From Christensenella sp. UBA1750 (GTDB taxonomy: Bacteria; Bacillota; Clostridia; Christensenellales; UBA1750), in assembly GCA_002315655.1 (NCBI GenBank), contig DCHO01000050.1, positions 1-14,881 on the forward strand: 14,881 bases of DNA. The letters run 5' to 3'. The notes beneath the pieces are model-generated. The model ran no database searches and had not been told where the DNA came from. It worked only from the letters and a program-made list of their open reading frames with translations. Below are positions 7,145-13,735 of this stretch, one piece after another. A program made the translations under genes and the position numbers. Position 1 is the stretch's first letter. Each line of letters begins with the position of its first letter.

Positions 7145-7219
7145 TGGTGACTCCGTCGGGAATCGAACCCGAGTTACCACCGTGAAAGGGTGGTGTCTTA
7201 ACCGCTTGACCACGGAGCC
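7145..7219 (-). tRNA. tRNA-Glu(TTC)
   Basis: 75 bases with encoded CCA. The acceptor is GGCTCCG/CGGAGTC (one G-U), the anticodon loop CTTTCAC (TTC), T-arm GGGTTCGATTCCC. Confidence 0.96.
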
Positions 7220-7228
7220 ACATAAAGA

Positions 7229-7305
7229 TGGTCGGGGTGAAGGGATTTGAACCCCCGGCCCCATGCTCCCAAAGCACGTACGCTACCAAGCTGCGCTACA
7301 CCCCG
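7229..7305 (-). tRNA. tRNA-Pro(TGG)
   Basis: 77 bases with encoded CCA. The acceptor is CGGGGTG/CACCCCG with the C1 typical of Pro, and the anticodon loop TTTGGGA (TGG). It is the first gene of the seven-tRNA operon. Confidence 0.96.
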
Positions 7306-7346
7306 GAAACCTTTCACCAGCCGCCTTTGTTCCGGCGACGTTCTTT

Positions 7347-7375
7347 ATCATACAACATCCGATTTCTTTTGTCAA
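7347..7375 (-). promoter_or_regulatory. Promoter of the seven-tRNA operon
   Basis: -35 TTGACA at 7375-7370, a 17-base spacer and -10 TATGAT at 7352-7347. The leader to tRNA-Pro holds a small hairpin GTCGCC/GGCGGC. The strength suits a stable-RNA promoter. Confidence 0.88.
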
Positions 7376-7524
7376 TACCTTTTTTGAAGAAATTCTCAAA
7401 ATCGGAGAAATCGGCAGAGGATGCCGCCAATTTCCCCGAATAGGCTCAAAATCAATAGAGCTTCGGCAATGCAAGCCCATACCAACTGAGCAGAACGGAT
7501 TGATGAACCAAAAATTTTTCCAAT

Positions 7525-7559
7525 AAAAAGGGAACTGGCCTGTGAAAGCCAATTCCCTT
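7525..7559 (-). terminator. Terminator of aspS
   Basis: GGGAATTGGC and GCCAGTTCCC pair (one mismatch) and the minus strand continues with TTTTTATTGG. It starts within ten bases of the aspS stop. The stretch 7376-7524 holds no other recognisable feature. Confidence 0.85.
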
Positions 7560-7567
7560 ATCTGTTT

Positions 7568-9352
7568 TTACTTGTTTTCTTCCGGCTTCACCAGCGCAAT
7601 GTGCAGCTCGTCCAGCTGCTTCTGGGTGACTTCTGAGGGCGCACCCATCATGATGTCCTGCGCGTTCTTGTTCATGGGGAAGGGGATGATCTCGCGGATG
7701 CTGTCCTCGCCCGCCAGCAGCATGACCATGCGATCCACACCGGGCGCGATGCCGGCATGGGGCGGCGCACCGTAGCAGAAGGCATTATACATGGCGGGGA
7801 ATTTGGCCTTCACATCGTCCTCACCCAGACGTACCAAGGAGAAGGCCTTGACCATGATCTCGGGATCGTGGTTGCGGACGGCGCCGGAGGAGAGCTCCAC
7901 GCCGTTGCAGACCAGATCATACTGCTGTGCGGTGATGGTCAAGGGGTCAATCTCGCCCGCGATGGCCTTGTCCAAGGTTTCGGCACCGCCGCCGGGCATG
8001 GAGAAGGGATTGTGGCAGAATTCCAGCTCGCCGCTTTCCTCGCCGATTTCGTACATGGGGAAATCCACGACCCAGCAGAACTCGTAGCGCTCCCTGTCCA
8101 TGTGACCGGGCACCGCCGCGCCCAGCAGCTTGCGGAACACGCCGGCGGTCTTCTGCGCGGCGAGCTTTTTGCCGGCCGTCACGCCGACTAAGCAGCCGGG
8201 GGTCAGCCCCAGCTTTTCCACGATTTCGTCATGCTTGTCCGCAAGGAACTTGGAGATGCCGCCCACAAAGGAGCCGTCCTTTTCCATGCGGAACCAGTAG
8301 GGCTTCTGCCCAGCCTGCACCTCGGTGTCGGCGCAGAGCTGGTCGATCTGCTTGCGGGTCAGCTCGGAATTTGAGACCACGATGGCCTTTACGGTGTTGC
8401 CCGCGGCAAAGGGGGCAAACTCGCTGCCGGAAACGAGGTCGGTCATGTCCTGCACGATTAAGTCAATGCGCAGATCGGGCTTGTCGGAGCCGTAGAGCTC
8501 CATGGATTCCAGATAAGGAATGCGCTTGAAGGGCGCGGAGGAAGCGATATTGTACTTGCCGAACTTGGCAAAGATGGGGGGCAGCACGTCTTCCGGAATG
8601 GCGAAAACGTCGTCCTGCGCGGCGAAGGCCATTTCCATGTCCATCTGATAGAACTCACCGGGGGAGCGGTCGCCGCGGGCATCCTCGTCACGGAAGCAGG
8701 GGGCGATCTGGAAATAGCGGTCAAAGCCGGCGGTCATCAGCAGCTGCTTGAACTGCTGGGGTGCCTGAGGCAGCGCATAGAACTTGCCGGGATGCTTTCT
8801 CGCGGGCACCAGATAGTCTCTCGCGCCTTCGGGGGAGGAAGCGGTCAGAATGGGCGTGGTGATCTCTAAGAAATCATGTTCCGCCATGGCGGCGCGCAGA
8901 GCGGCTACCACCTTGCAGCGCAGCACGATGTTGTTTTTGACCTCGGGATTGCGCAGGTCGAGATAGCGGTATTTTAAGCGCTGGGTCTCGTCCGCGTCGC
9001 GGCTGCGGTTGATCTCAAAGGGCAGCTCGTTGTAGCGGCAGCGGCCGAGCACGTCGATCTTTTCGGGCACGATCTCAATGTCGCCGGTGGGCAGCTTGGG
9101 GTTCTTGCTGCTGCGCTCCCGGACGATGCCGGTTACCTGCAGGGTGGTTTCCTTATTTAAGGACTTGACGAGCTTCATCATTTCGGGGTCTTCCACGACC
9201 ACCTGCGTGGTGCCGTAGAAATCGCGCAGGATGACGAAGGCAAAATTGCTGCCGACCTCGCGGACGTTTTCCATCCAACCGGCCAGCGTCACTTTCTCGC
9301 CGCAGTTCTCGATGCGAAGCGCGCCGCAGGTGTGGGTTCTGGACTGAAACAT
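7568..9352 (-). CDS. aspS: Aspartyl-tRNA synthetase
   Basis: Class II synthetase that charges tRNA-Asp (and tRNA-Asn if non-discriminating) in the cytoplasm; 594 residues, the normal bacterial length. The N-terminal OB-fold anticodon-binding domain covers about 1-110 (TCGALRIENCGEKVTLAGWM). Motif 1 is near FLEITTPIL, motif 2 reads CFRDEDARGDRSPGEFYQMD, and motif 3 is GVDRMVMLLAGEDSIREIIP, followed by the GAPSEVTQKQLDELHI end. The ATG at 9352 follows AAGGAGA. The RSPGEFYQMD form of motif 2 and the PMNKNAQDIMMGAPSEV end resemble, from memory, AspRS of alphaproteobacteria more than the RQPEFTQ form of Bacillus or E. coli. It is followed by its own terminator and then by the operon that encodes tRNA-Asp. 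A long hairpin precedes it. Confidence 0.97.
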   Translation of the reverse strand: MFQSRTHTCGALRIENCGEKVTLAGWMENVREVGSNFAFVILRDFYGTTQVVVEDPEMMKLVKSLNKETTLQVTGIVRERSSKNPKLPTGDIEIVPEKIDVLGRCRYNELPFEINRSRDADETQRLKYRYLDLRNPEVKNNIVLRCKVVAALRAAMAEHDFLEITTPILTASSPEGARDYLVPARKHPGKFYALPQAPQQFKQLLMTAGFDRYFQIAPCFRDEDARGDRSPGEFYQMDMEMAFAAQDDVFAIPEDVLPPIFAKFGKYNIASSAPFKRIPYLESMELYGSDKPDLRIDLIVQDMTDLVSGSEFAPFAAGNTVKAIVVSNSELTRKQIDQLCADTEVQAGQKPYWFRMEKDGSFVGGISKFLADKHDEIVEKLGLTPGCLVGVTAGKKLAAQKTAGVFRKLLGAAVPGHMDRERYEFCWVVDFPMYEIGEESGELEFCHNPFSMPGGGAETLDKAIAGEIDPLTITAQQYDLVCNGVELSSGAVRNHDPEIMVKAFSLVRLGEDDVKAKFPAMYNAFCYGAPPHAGIAPGVDRMVMLLAGEDSIREIIPFPMNKNAQDIMMGAPSEVTQKQLDELHIALVKPEENK

Positions 9353-9387
9353 GGGATTTATCTCCTTATCGCATAGAATGTGTACTC

Positions 9388-9441
9388 AAAAAGGCACAAA
9401 CGCCGTCAAATTGGTTCTATTCGACGCAGTTGTGCCTTTTT
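9388..9441 (-). terminator. Long hairpin with T-run in the aspS leader, possible attenuator
   Basis: AAAAAGGCACAA pairs perfectly with TTGTGCCTTTTT (12 bp) and a second helix forms with GACG/CGTC inside. On the minus strand five T follow, and the aspS ATG is about 36 bases further on. No T-box motif or leader ORF is seen, so its role in aspS expression is open. Confidence 0.55.
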
Positions 9442-9493
9442 CCTTTTCCTCTATATATTTTGTTTGTGATTCGGGGAAAATTTTCTCTGCATA

Positions 9494-9522
9494 TTGTATC
9501 ATACACATTAAATGTGTATAAT
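9494..9522 (+). promoter_or_regulatory. hicAB promoter
   Basis: -35 TTGTAT at 9494-9499, a 17-base spacer and a perfect -10 TATAAT at 9517-9522; the hicA ATG is 22 bases further on. Confidence 0.75.
9501..9519. promoter_or_regulatory. Perfect palindrome: likely HicB operator
   Basis: ATACACATT-A-AATGTGTAT is a perfect 9-1-9 inverted repeat filling the spacer and the first bases of the hicAB -10 box. Such sites are where ribbon-helix-helix antitoxins autoregulate. It also overlaps a possible divergent extended -10 (TGATACAAT on the minus strand) towards aspS. Confidence 0.7.
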
Positions 9523-9544
9523 ACTGTAGGGGTGAGGTGAGGAG

Positions 9545-9718
9545 ATGAAGCGAAAAGACTTGGTCAAGTTACTGGAAGCAAACGGATGGTGGCTTCAAAG
9601 AAGCGGATCGAACCATGATATATTCACAAACGGAAAGCAATATGAACCAATTCCGAGACATAGCGAAATCAAAGAATTGCTTGCAAAAGCGATTATCAAG
9701 AGACAGGGCTTGAAATAA
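9545..9718 (+). CDS. hicA: HicA toxin (mRNA interferase)
   Basis: A 57-residue protein of the HicA family, a double-stranded-RNA-binding-fold ribonuclease that cleaves mRNA and is neutralised by HicB. It begins MKRKDLVKLLEANGWWLQRS, then GSNHDIF with the expected catalytic His at 24, then the family stretch PIPRHSEIKELLAKAIIK. Length and motif order are complete, so the toxin looks intact. The start at 9545 lies right behind a purine-rich GAGGTGAGGAG. It precedes hicB by 33 bases, the usual toxin-first order of the smaller HicAB type. It is shorter than many ORF cut-offs and easily missed. Confidence 0.94.
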   Translation: MKRKDLVKLLEANGWWLQRSGSNHDIFTNGKQYEPIPRHSEIKELLAKAIIKRQGLK

Positions 9719-9751
9719 TATCCTTGTCGGACGATAGAAAGGTGAGAATTT

Positions 9752-10147
9752 ATGGCATCTATTTATTACCCCATCGTTCTCCATCCCGCGGATGAAGGCG
9801 GCTATGTGGTGGATATTCCCGATTTGGAAATCGGAACACAGGGAGAAACCATTGCGGAGTGTATCGAAATGGCGCGGGATGCCATCGGTTTATGGTGCAT
9901 CTGCCGTCAGGATGACGGCAAAATAATCCCGGAGCCGAATACAACTTCGCCCAAGCATCAGGAGGGCGATATTGTTACACTTGTGGACATTGACATTGAC
10001 GCATACAGACGGGCGAATGACAGGCGCACGGTGCGCAGAAATGTTTCGCTCCCTTCCTGGCTTGACATTGCCGCAAAAAAGGCCGGAATCAACGTATCGG
10101 CACTTCTGGTTTCGGCGTTGAAAACAGAATTGAGCATATCGGATTGA
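9752..10147 (+). CDS. hicB: HicB antitoxin with ribbon-helix-helix domain
   Basis: A 131-residue antitoxin paired with the upstream hicA. The N-terminal half has the HicB partial RNase-H-like fold (YYPIVLHPADEGGYVVDIPD at about 5-24, then GETIAECIEMARDAIGLW). The C-terminal part, from about 92, reads RRTVRRNVSLPSWLDIAAKK and continues AGINVSALLVSALK, a ribbon-helix-helix DNA-binding segment. It should mask HicA and, with the C-terminal domain, bind the palindrome over the promoter. The ATG at 9752 is preceded by AAAGGTGAG. A strong terminator follows four bases after the gene. Confidence 0.95.
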   Translation: MASIYYPIVLHPADEGGYVVDIPDLEIGTQGETIAECIEMARDAIGLWCICRQDDGKIIPEPNTTSPKHQEGDIVTLVDIDIDAYRRANDRRTVRRNVSLPSWLDIAAKKAGINVSALLVSALKTELSISD

Positions 10148-10150
10148 CAG

Positions 10151-10197
10151 AAATCAAGCCTGTAAGAAATGAATTTTGTTCCTTACAGGCTTGATTT
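10151..10197. terminator. Bidirectional terminator between hicB and the flavin oxidoreductase
   Basis: AAATCAAGCCTGTAAG (10151-10166) pairs perfectly over 16 bp with CTTACAGGCTTGATTT. T-runs occur in the plus direction and at the minus exit, so it can serve both convergent genes. Confidence 0.9.
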
Positions 10198-10217
10198 TTC
10201 CATGAATCCGTATATTT

Positions 10218-11522
10218 TTATTTCTTCCCGTTGAGCACTTCCTGCAGCACGGCGCGGTAGTGCTCCGGGTCGCGGACGGGGCAGCCTGCGGTATGGCCTG
10301 CGGCGAGGATGGTCAAGCACTGCCCACAGGCGATGCAGGCGTTCCTGGGCGATAAGGTGCCGTTCATAATATCCTCAACGAAATGGGGGTTGGCCAGCGC
10401 CAGCCGTCCGAAGCCCGCCAGATCGGAAATGCCCGATTCCACAACGCCTGCCGAGACAAAGGGCGCAAGGTGCTGCAGATAGCTCATGCCGGCAGAAACG
10501 AAGGTCAATTCCGGCATGGCTTTCTTGAAGGTCTCGGTCACTTTGATGAGCCGCTCCAGCGTGACTAAGGGATGCTCGTTCAGGCCGGTATCGTAGTTAA
10601 AGGGATGGTTGATGCCGTTGTCCACATAATGACAGCCGACGGAGGAGGAAATCAGCGTCACGCCAAGTTCTTTTATGTCTTTCAGAAGCCGGATGCCCTC
10701 ATCGGGACAGAACGCGCCGTTTTCGCCTTCTTTGGTGCCAAAACCGTAGGGATAGGGCATATGGTCGTAAAGGGCGGTGCGGGTGGAAAGGATCATGCCG
10801 CTGCCGACCTCTTTTGCAGTGTCCCGCACGATGTTGCGGAACAGAGCGGTGCGGTTTTCGTAGCTGCCGCCGTAGCGTCCCGGGCGGTCGTAGGCGGATA
10901 AGGCTTCGCTCAAAAGATACTGGTGGCAGGTCTTGATGTCGATGCCGTCAAAGCCCGCTTCCTTGGCCAAACGTGCCGCCACGATGAAATCATCGGCGAT
11001 TTTATCCAGCTCATCATCGCTAAGAAGCGGAAGTCCTTCCGGCAGTCCCAGCCGCTCGTCCAGCATTTTGCTGTTGTGCACCAGCTTGGGGGACAGGGAG
11101 AAGCGTCCCGAATGGGTCAGCTGAATGATGATTTTAATGTCTTTTCCTTTGGCGTGGATGCGGTCGCACAGCTCCTTAAAGCCGGCAAAGGTCTCTTTGC
11201 TCAAATACAGCTCATGGTTGGAGGAACGCCCGTCCGCACTCACCGCCACGGCTTCCATCCAGATCATCGCCACCCCGCTGGCGGCAAACTTTTCATAGCG
11301 CTCCATGGTCGTCTGACTGGGTGCGCCGCTTTCCAATCCGTCCGCAGCCTCCAAAGGATGAATGACCAGCGAATTTTTGAGCTTCTGTCCGCCGACAACC
11401 TTTTCCTTGGCCAGCAGGGACATATCCGTGCTTACCGGGATGGAAAGTCCCAGCTCCGCAATCGCCTCTTTCAGCTCGTCCAAAGTGTGAAAACGCCAAA
11501 AATCAAAACAATTTCTATCCAT
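10218..11522 (-). CDS. Old-Yellow-Enzyme-type NADH:flavin oxidoreductase with C-terminal Cys cluster
   Basis: A 434-residue FMN-dependent TIM-barrel oxidoreductase of the OYE / 2,4-dienoyl-CoA reductase branch, which reduces activated C=C bonds or related substrates. Motifs: QLTHSGR at 134-140, FDGIDIKTCHQYLLSEALS at 191-209, and YGGSYENRTALFRNIV from 217. A cluster C396-x2-C399-x2-C402-x11-C414 near the C-terminus fits a 4Fe-4S site spaced like trimethylamine dehydrogenase. The protein stops about 20 residues later, so the FAD/NAD(P)H domains of the long dienoyl-CoA reductase type are absent. An electron donor protein would have to supply electrons if the cluster is real. The ATG at 11522 follows AAAGGAGG. 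It stands alone, between the hom terminator and the shared terminator with hicB. The substrate is unknown. Confidence 0.92.
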   Translation of the reverse strand: MDRNCFDFWRFHTLDELKEAIAELGLSIPVSTDMSLLAKEKVVGGQKLKNSLVIHPLEAADGLESGAPSQTTMERYEKFAASGVAMIWMEAVAVSADGRSSNHELYLSKETFAGFKELCDRIHAKGKDIKIIIQLTHSGRFSLSPKLVHNSKMLDERLGLPEGLPLLSDDELDKIADDFIVAARLAKEAGFDGIDIKTCHQYLLSEALSAYDRPGRYGGSYENRTALFRNIVRDTAKEVGSGMILSTRTALYDHMPYPYGFGTKEGENGAFCPDEGIRLLKDIKELGVTLISSSVGCHYVDNGINHPFNYDTGLNEHPLVTLERLIKVTETFKKAMPELTFVSAGMSYLQHLAPFVSAGVVESGISDLAGFGRLALANPHFVEDIMNGTLSPRNACIACGQCLTILAAGHTAGCPVRDPEHYRAVLQEVLNGKK

Positions 11523-11542
11523 GCTTGTGCCTCCTTTGGTAT

Positions 11543-11571
11543 ATAATATGATATAAATAACATAACATAAA
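11543..11571 (-). promoter_or_regulatory. Possible promoter of the flavin oxidoreductase gene
   Basis: An AT-rich stretch with -10 TATTAT (11548-11543) and a weak -35 TTTATG (11571-11566) at 17 bases. The repeated TATGTTATGTTAT could be part of an operator. The -35 is poor. Confidence 0.35.
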
Positions 11572-11617
11572 ACGCATAAAGAGGCAAGGGATTTTGTATG
11601 GATATTGTCCGAAAGAA

Positions 11618-11653
11618 CAGCCTGCAGGGAACGAAAATGTTCCTTGCAGGCTG
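11618..11653 (-). terminator. Terminator after hom
   Basis: CAGCCTGCAAGGAA pairs with TTCCCTGCAGGCTG (one mismatch) around a short loop, 14 bases beyond the hom stop. The following minus-strand run TTCTTTCGG is T-poor, so termination may be partial. Confidence 0.65.
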
Positions 11654-11666
11654 GAAATTTTTGGAT

Positions 11667-12884
11667 TTAGTCGAGCAGTCTCAGCGGCTCGCGGACGGAA
11701 AGGCTTTCTTTCAGCTTTTCCACAGCGGAAAGCAGCTCGTTTTCCCTGCCGATTTCCGTGACCACGCCGAACTCGCCGGGGACGGTTTCCGCCGTGACGA
11801 TTTGCGCCCCGGGGAAGGCGAAAAGGACAAATTTCTGCTCATTTTCACCGCCGGAAACGCGGAAGAACAGGGCAAGGTCGCGGGTGAAGGAGGGCAGAGC
11901 GGGAGAATCGGAGGCATCCACGAACCGACCGTGCTCCACGGGATCTTTGGCAATGTCTAAAACGTCGCCGCAGACGGCGGAAGCGGTGGGCGCGGCACCC
12001 GCGCCGGAGCCGTAGAACATCACGTCATTGACCTGATCGCCGTGGACTAATATCGCGTTGAACACATCGGAAACAGGCGCGAGAGGGTGGCTGTTGCCAA
12101 CCAGCATGGGGCAGACAGAGGCGCGGAAAGCGCCGCCCAGCCACTCCGCCATGGCGATCAGGCGCAGGGAACGGTTGAGCTTTGCGGCATAAGCCAGGTC
12201 TTCCATGGTGATGTGCTCAATGCCGATGGCTTCGATGGCGGAATCATCAAGCGCGGTGCCGAAGGCGGTGTGCGCCAGAATGCAGATTTTTCTGCGGGCA
12301 TCCCAGCCCTTTAAGTCTGCGGTGGGGTCGGCCTCGATGTAGCCCTTGCCTCTTGCTTCCTCAATGGCCTCCTCGAAGGAAAGCGCGGATTCCTTCATGC
12401 GGGTCAAAATATAGTTGGTGGTGCCGTTGACGATACCTAAGATTTTGTCCATGCGGTTTGCACCCAGGTCTTCTCTTATGGGCTTGATGACGGGAATGCC
12501 GCCGCCGCAGGAGGCTTCGTAGCGCAGAAGCACATGGTTTTCCTTGGCAATCTGTTCCAGCTCCGTGCCGCAGGCTGCGATCAGCTCCTTGTTGGAGGTG
12601 ACGACGTGCTTGCCGTGGAGCAGGGACTCCTTAACGAACTTATAGGCAATGCCTTTGCCGCCGATGGCCTCCACAACGATGGAGATTTCGGGGTCGGCAT
12701 AAATGTCCTCGCCGTTCTTGGTGAAAAGGTGCTTGTAGGGCACATCAAATTCCTTGATGTCGCAGATGGCTTTCAAGTTGATCTCCTGCCCGGCTCTGAG
12801 GGAGAGAATGTCCTTGTTGGAAAGCAGGATGTTCGCAACGCCGCCGCCGACGATGCCGTGGCCGAAAATTCCGATGTTGAGCAT
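11667..12884 (-). CDS. hom: Homoserine dehydrogenase
   Basis: Reduces aspartate semialdehyde to homoserine with NAD(P)H, the branch point to threonine and methionine; cytoplasmic. The Rossmann motif GIFGHGIVGGGVANIL is at 5-20 and GKHVVTSNKELIA lies near 90. The catalytic-core stretches are NGTTNYILTRM, EADPTADLKGWDARRK with its Asp and Lys, and GSGAGAAPTASAVCGD. At 405 residues it is shorter than the roughly 430-residue Bacillus type; after about residue 325 the C-terminus is only a reduced ACT-like segment, so threonine feedback may differ. The ATG at 12884 follows TAGGAGA at a slightly long distance. It lies 30 bases after the creatininase-family gene and is probably the third gene of that operon. 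No thrB, thrC or aspartate kinase gene is next to it here. Confidence 0.96.
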   Translation of the reverse strand: MLNIGIFGHGIVGGGVANILLSNKDILSLRAGQEINLKAICDIKEFDVPYKHLFTKNGEDIYADPEISIVVEAIGGKGIAYKFVKESLLHGKHVVTSNKELIAACGTELEQIAKENHVLLRYEASCGGGIPVIKPIREDLGANRMDKILGIVNGTTNYILTRMKESALSFEEAIEEARGKGYIEADPTADLKGWDARRKICILAHTAFGTALDDSAIEAIGIEHITMEDLAYAAKLNRSLRLIAMAEWLGGAFRASVCPMLVGNSHPLAPVSDVFNAILVHGDQVNDVMFYGSGAGAAPTASAVCGDVLDIAKDPVEHGRFVDASDSPALPSFTRDLALFFRVSGGENEQKFVLFAFPGAQIVTAETVPGEFGVVTEIGRENELLSAVEKLKESLSVREPLRLLD

Positions 12885-12914
12885 AAAATGATTGTCTCCT
12901 AAATGTTGAATGGT

Positions 12915-13724
12915 CTATTTTCCGATTTTGTTATAGCGTTCCATGTATTCCTTCTGCATATCGGGAACGGAGGTGTCACTCTTTATGGCCTCGATGGTGC
13001 GCACCAGCGCGGACACGTTGTTGTCCAGCAGGATTTTTCCCTTTTCCTCGGAGGAGGCGGTTGGCACGCCGCCCACGTTTTCGGGATAATCCGCATACCA
13101 CCACAGAGCGGAATATACCCCCGGCAGATGCTTCATGCGCCCGCCGGGCAGAATGGGCTCTGCCTGTTTGTTTTCATATTCCAGATGAGTATATCCGGGG
13201 TTGCACGCCATATACATGGAGGTTTCGCTCTCATCGGCGTGTCCCATGTTGAAGGTCTCCATGGCGGCATCCATCGCCTTGCTTTCTTCGTCCGTGAAGG
13301 TGCCCATGCCCCAGTTGACGGTGTAGAGGGCATACTGTCGCCCTTCCTCCAAAGTGGACATATCGAGGAATTTAAGCATATCCATGTTGCCGCCGTGCCA
13401 GTTGTAGACGATGATCTTGGTAAAGCCGTTGTGGGCGATCTGGGCAAAAACCTGCCGCAGCATGGAAATCATCATTTCAGGCGGGAAATTGATGGTGCCG
13501 TCGTAGCAGGCGGCCTCATGCACCTGTCCCCAATACCAGGTGGGGAAAACCACCACGCCCGTTTGCTCGGCAGCCTTGACGCAGACGGTCTCGGCGATGA
13601 CGGCATCGGTGCCGAAGGGCAGATGCTCGCCGTGGCGCTCTAAGGAGGCGATGGGGAACAGGCAGACGCCGGGATCCTTGGCAAGCTCCTTAAATTCTCT
13701 TGGGGTCAGGTCGATCCAACGCAT
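12915..13724 (-). CDS. Creatininase-family metal-dependent amidohydrolase
   Basis: A 269-residue protein of the creatininase family (creatinine amidohydrolase, MftE peptidase, FAPy hydrolase, 3-dehydro-scyllosose hydrolase). The expected metal ligands are present: E29 and H31 in ASLERHGEHLPFGTDA, D40 in the same motif, H110 in YNWHGGN, and E167 in GHADESETS. Hydrolysis of a cyclic amide, lactam or ring ketone is therefore likely; the true substrate cannot be told. The ATG at 13724 follows GGAGGA, which overlaps the stop codon of the upstream PfkB-family gene, so the two are translationally close (11 bases apart). The pairing with a sugar kinase suggests a sugar or cyclitol substrate more than creatinine, which is inference only. 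Confidence 0.92.
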   Translation of the reverse strand: MRWIDLTPREFKELAKDPGVCLFPIASLERHGEHLPFGTDAVIAETVCVKAAEQTGVVVFPTWYWGQVHEAACYDGTINFPPEMMISMLRQVFAQIAHNGFTKIIVYNWHGGNMDMLKFLDMSTLEEGRQYALYTVNWGMGTFTDEESKAMDAAMETFNMGHADESETSMYMACNPGYTHLEYENKQAEPILPGGRMKHLPGVYSALWWYADYPENVGGVPTASSEEKGKILLDNNVSALVRTIEAIKSDTSVPDMQKEYMERYNKIGK

Positions 13725-13735
13725 GAGCGTTCCTC

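Noticed and set aside
12903..13643. 246-residue plus-strand frame opposite the creatininase-family gene
   Set aside because: It is antisense to a gene with complete metal-ligand motifs and has no plausible start signal.
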